Translations under genes and position numbers: made by a program
Shown: in pieces, positions 61,837 to 64,000 of the stretch
How the letters are laid out: each line of letters starts with the position of its first letter
How positions within the stretch are numbered: the first letter of the stretch is position 1
Notes under the pieces: model-generated
Told to the model about the DNA's origin: nothing
The model's input: only the letters and a program-made list of their open reading frames with translations
Database searches by the model: none
NCBI RefSeq assembly: GCF_020544405.1
Contig: NZ_CP065410.1
Span: 3,658,001-3,722,000 of the forward strand
Source of the DNA: Pseudomonas sp. IAC-BECa141
GTDB taxonomy: Bacteria; Pseudomonadota; Gammaproteobacteria; Pseudomonadales; Pseudomonadaceae
Length of the DNA stretch: 64,000 nt
Direction: 5' to 3'

Positions 61837-62742
61837 ATGATCATCGACACCCATCTGCACCCCACCAACCTGGTCGACGAGGCCTGGCGCCACACCGGCG
61901 AACCGTTCACCGGCGAGCGCATGCTCAAGCTCATGGACGGCCCGTACATGATCAACGGCAAGCCGCGCCGGATCGACATGGGTTTCATCCAGCCGCCACC
62001 GGGCAACACCGGTTATCGCGACGGCAACCGCCGTGGCCGCGAGGGTGTGCGTGACTACATGTCGTACGTCGCCGAGCTGTGCGTGAAGTACCCCGACCGC
62101 TTCATCGGCAACTTCAACTTCAACCCGCGCTGGGGACCGGAAAACGGTGCGGCGGAGCTGGAATTCCACATCAAGGAATACGGCTTCAAGATGCTCAAGC
62201 TGCACGCCAACATGCACGGCTATCGCCCGGATCGCGCACTCGACTGGCTGCGCCCGGCGATGAAAGTCTGCGCCAAGTACAACATCGTGGTGCTGATTCA
62301 CACCGGCGACGGCCCGTACACCATTCCAACGATGTTCTACCCGATCATCCGCGAGTTCCCGATGGTCAATTTCATCATCGGTCACTTCGGCATCCAGACC
62401 GGTGGCAACTACTCGTTCGAGGCGTTCTGGATGGCGATGGACACGCCGAACGTGTACTGCGAGTCCGGCTGGTGCTTCCAGTCGCGGATCGTCGAGTTCG
62501 CCAAGGAACTGCCGCGCAACAAGATCGTGTTCGGCACCGACTCGCCGCCGAACGAGCCGGGCATGTGGCTGCGCGAGCTGGAAGTGTTGTGCTCGCCGGC
62601 GCCGCAAGGCCTGGGGATCGACGAGGATCACCTTGAGGATTACCTGGGCAACAACATCGCAAGGTTGTGCGGAATCGAACCGACCCCGCCGCCCAAAGAC
62701 CTGGCCGAGGCGGACATTCGTCTGACCACGACCTACCTCTAA
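61837..62742 (+). CDS. Amidohydro_2 family metal-dependent hydrolase/decarboxylase
   Basis: A 301-residue TIM-barrel protein with the full metal set: H6 and H8 in DTHLHPT, H155 (LIHTGDGP), H183 (GHFGIQTGG) and D235 (FGTDSPPNEPG). The group includes ACMSD and gamma-resorcylate decarboxylase, so non-oxidative decarboxylation or ring/amide hydrolysis is plausible. It starts four bases after the paralogue stop and is followed, 123 bases on, by a UbiD-type decarboxylase gene. The cluster suggests catabolism of an aromatic or cyclic acid. Confidence 0.88.
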   Translation: MIIDTHLHPTNLVDEAWRHTGEPFTGERMLKLMDGPYMINGKPRRIDMGFIQPPPGNTGYRDGNRRGREGVRDYMSYVAELCVKYPDRFIGNFNFNPRWGPENGAAELEFHIKEYGFKMLKLHANMHGYRPDRALDWLRPAMKVCAKYNIVVLIHTGDGPYTIPTMFYPIIREFPMVNFIIGHFGIQTGGNYSFEAFWMAMDTPNVYCESGWCFQSRIVEFAKELPRNKIVFGTDSPPNEPGMWLRELEVLCSPAPQGLGIDEDHLEDYLGNNIARLCGIEPTPPPKDLAEADIRLTTTYL

Positions 62743-62865
62743 ACCCGTACACAGCGACTTTACAGGCGCGAAGATGACCCGGCGTTCGCTCGACCGGCAG
62801 GCCAACGGTTTGTCGATCGAACGCCGGCCTCACCCCTGCGCGCCTGCTTTTTACGAGGTGAAACC

Positions 62866-64000
62866 ATGACCCGTTCGACGCTCGGCGACTCTCAGGACTT
62901 TCACGTATTCATCGACGCCTATCGCCGCCAGTACCCGGACGATGTGCTGACCATCACCCACCCTCTTTGCGCCGATCAGGACGTCACCGCCCTGGTAGAT
63001 GCCCTTGCCGCCCAGGGTCGCGATCCACTGCTGATCTGCGAAAACGTCGGCAACCTCGGTGTGCCGGTGGCAACCAATCTGTTCGCCTCCCGCCGGCGTA
63101 TCGCCCGACTGTTCGGCGTCGGCGCCGCGCAGTTACACGAAACCTTCCAGACCCGCGCCAACCAGCCGATCGCGCCGCGCTACGTCGAAACCGGCCCGGT
63201 ACTCGACGAGGTGTTCGAAGGTGAAGCGCTGGACCTCGCACTGCTGCCGATGCTCAAGCATTTCGACAGTGATCGCGGCCCGTACATCACCAACGCCATT
63301 ATCATCGCCGAGGACCCGCTCACCGGCATCGCCAACATGAGCTATCACCGCTCGATGCGCCACGCCCGTCAGGCATTGGCCACCAGCCTGCATTCACGCG
63401 GACATCTGTGGCGGATGTTGCAGACCGCCCGCGAACGTGGCGAAGAATTGCGCGTGGCCATGGTGGTCGGCGCGCACCCGCTGTTCATGCTCGCCGCCGC
63501 TGCCCGCCTGCCCTATGGCAGCGATGAACGCGCGGTGGCCGGCGGGCTTTTCGGTGCGCCGCTGGAACTGGTCAAGACCCCGCGCTACGGCATCGGCGTG
63601 CCGGCTTACGCCGAGTTCGTGCTCGAAGGCGCGATAGACCCGACGGCCTATGCCGAAGAAGGTCCGTTCGGCGAATTCAGCGGTTATTCCTCGGATCGCT
63701 CGACCAACAACGTGCTGCGCGTCGACACCCTGTTGCGGCGCAGGGACGCGTGGCTGGTGGACGTGATGGGCGGACGTTACGCCGAGCACCTGACGCTGGC
63801 GCGGCTGCCCCGTGAAGCGGAAATGAGCGAGAAGCTCAAGGCACGCTTTCCCGCCGTCACCGCCGTGCATTACCCGAACTCCGGCACGCATTTTCATTGC
63901 TACGTAGCGCTGGACCAGAGCCGCGACGGCGAGGCCCGGCAGATCATGCTGGCCCTGCTCGGCTGGGATCCGTATCTGAAAACCGTGATCGCGGTGGACA
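62866..64000 (+). CDS. UbiD-family decarboxylase (3' end outside window)
   Basis: The frame runs from the ATG at 62866 (after TTACGAGGTGAAACC) to the window end, 378 residues so far. Typical UbiD segments are RDPLLICENVGNLGVPVATN, VGAHPLFMLAAAARLPYG, EEGPFGEFSGYSSDRSTN and DVMGGRYAEHLTLARLP. UbiD enzymes decarboxylate (or carboxylate) unsaturated and aromatic acids with prenylated FMN, supplied by a UbiX protein that is not seen here. The frame has no stop before 64000, so the C-terminus is missing. It is the third gene of the amidohydrolase cluster. Confidence 0.92.
   Translation, partial: MTRSTLGDSQDFHVFIDAYRRQYPDDVLTITHPLCADQDVTALVDALAAQGRDPLLICENVGNLGVPVATNLFASRRRIARLFGVGAAQLHETFQTRANQPIAPRYVETGPVLDEVFEGEALDLALLPMLKHFDSDRGPYITNAIIIAEDPLTGIANMSYHRSMRHARQALATSLHSRGHLWRMLQTARERGEELRVAMVVGAHPLFMLAAAARLPYGSDERAVAGGLFGAPLELVKTPRYGIGVPAYAEFVLEGAIDPTAYAEEGPFGEFSGYSSDRSTNNVLRVDTLLRRRDAWLVDVMGGRYAEHLTLARLPREAEMSEKLKARFPAVTAVHYPNSGTHFHCYVALDQSRDGEARQIMLALLGWDPYLKTVIAVD

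Noticed and set aside
1..64000. CRISPR arrays, tRNA or rRNA genes, prophage or insertion sequences
   Set aside because: No regularly spaced repeats, tRNA-like cloverleaf, transposase, integrase or structural phage genes were seen. The only mobile-type features are REP pairs and one palindromic repeat.

Overview
The window looks like chromosome from a Pseudomonas of the P. fluorescens group. The coding is GC-rich and dense. Pseudomonas-typical families are present (DUF1652, DUF2790, DUF2474 with a cyanide-insensitive oxidase, a serralysin, AcnB starting at GTG), and classic Pseudomonas REP pairs (GTGGGAGCGAGCTTGCTCGC type) sit between genes. I see no rRNA, tRNA, CRISPR array, prophage or insertion sequence.

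Layout. 1-5133 (+): one tightly overlapping operon holding the end of an acyl-activating enzyme, a heme-oxygenase-like di-iron oxidase (HDO), a short-chain dehydrogenase, a secreted TPR protein and a QseBC-type two-component system. 5155-11387: MFS exporter, then a LysR regulator divergent from a GMC oxidoreductase/MHS transporter pair, then DUF427. 11525-15705: a stand-alone serralysin protease, and topB behind a LexA-type SOS box. 15751-19076: two unknown small genes and the cyanate operon (cynR divergent from cynS-DUF2790-carbonic anhydrase). 19125-21605 (-): glutaminase followed by a ProA-like dehydrogenase. 21968-27727: an orphan HvfA-like metallophore precursor with its DoxX partner, two L,D-transpeptidases, and a DUF2790-CopR-CopS-like operon behind a cop-box-like dyad. 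27672-31732: MFS/LysR pair, cell-wall hydrolase, CAP-domain protein. 31815-38195: cyanide-insensitive oxidase (cioA, cioB, DUF2474), YdeP-type molybdoenzyme, moaA. 38225-43533: bestrophin, RstAB-like two-component system, miaE, an ANR-controlled universal stress protein, DUF1289. 43700-46611: acnB behind a long, strongly folded leader. 46895-55915: transporter, small membrane proteins, tautomerase with a C-terminal frameshift, hydroxyacid dehydrogenase, phosphotransferase/SDR pair, TRIC-type channel, lipoprotein, DUF1652, and a triple-PAS LuxR regulator. 55993-60570: IorAB-like molybdenum hydroxylase with two LysR regulators. 60903-64000 (+): two tandem Amidohydro_2 paralogues and a UbiD-type decarboxylase running off the end.

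Most worth a second look: (i) the activating enzyme/HDO/SDR operon co-transcribed with its own sensor system; (ii) an HvfA-type EGKCG peptide with DoxX but no visible MNIO maturase; (iii) the folded acnB leader with competing helices and a leader peptide; (iv) the amidohydrolase pair in which one copy has lost the HxH metal ligands, beside UbiD; (v) SOS control of topB; (vi) a near-ideal ANR class II promoter in front of a universal stress protein. Starts were chosen by reading ribosome-binding sites and family N-termini, so several differ from the longest open frame.
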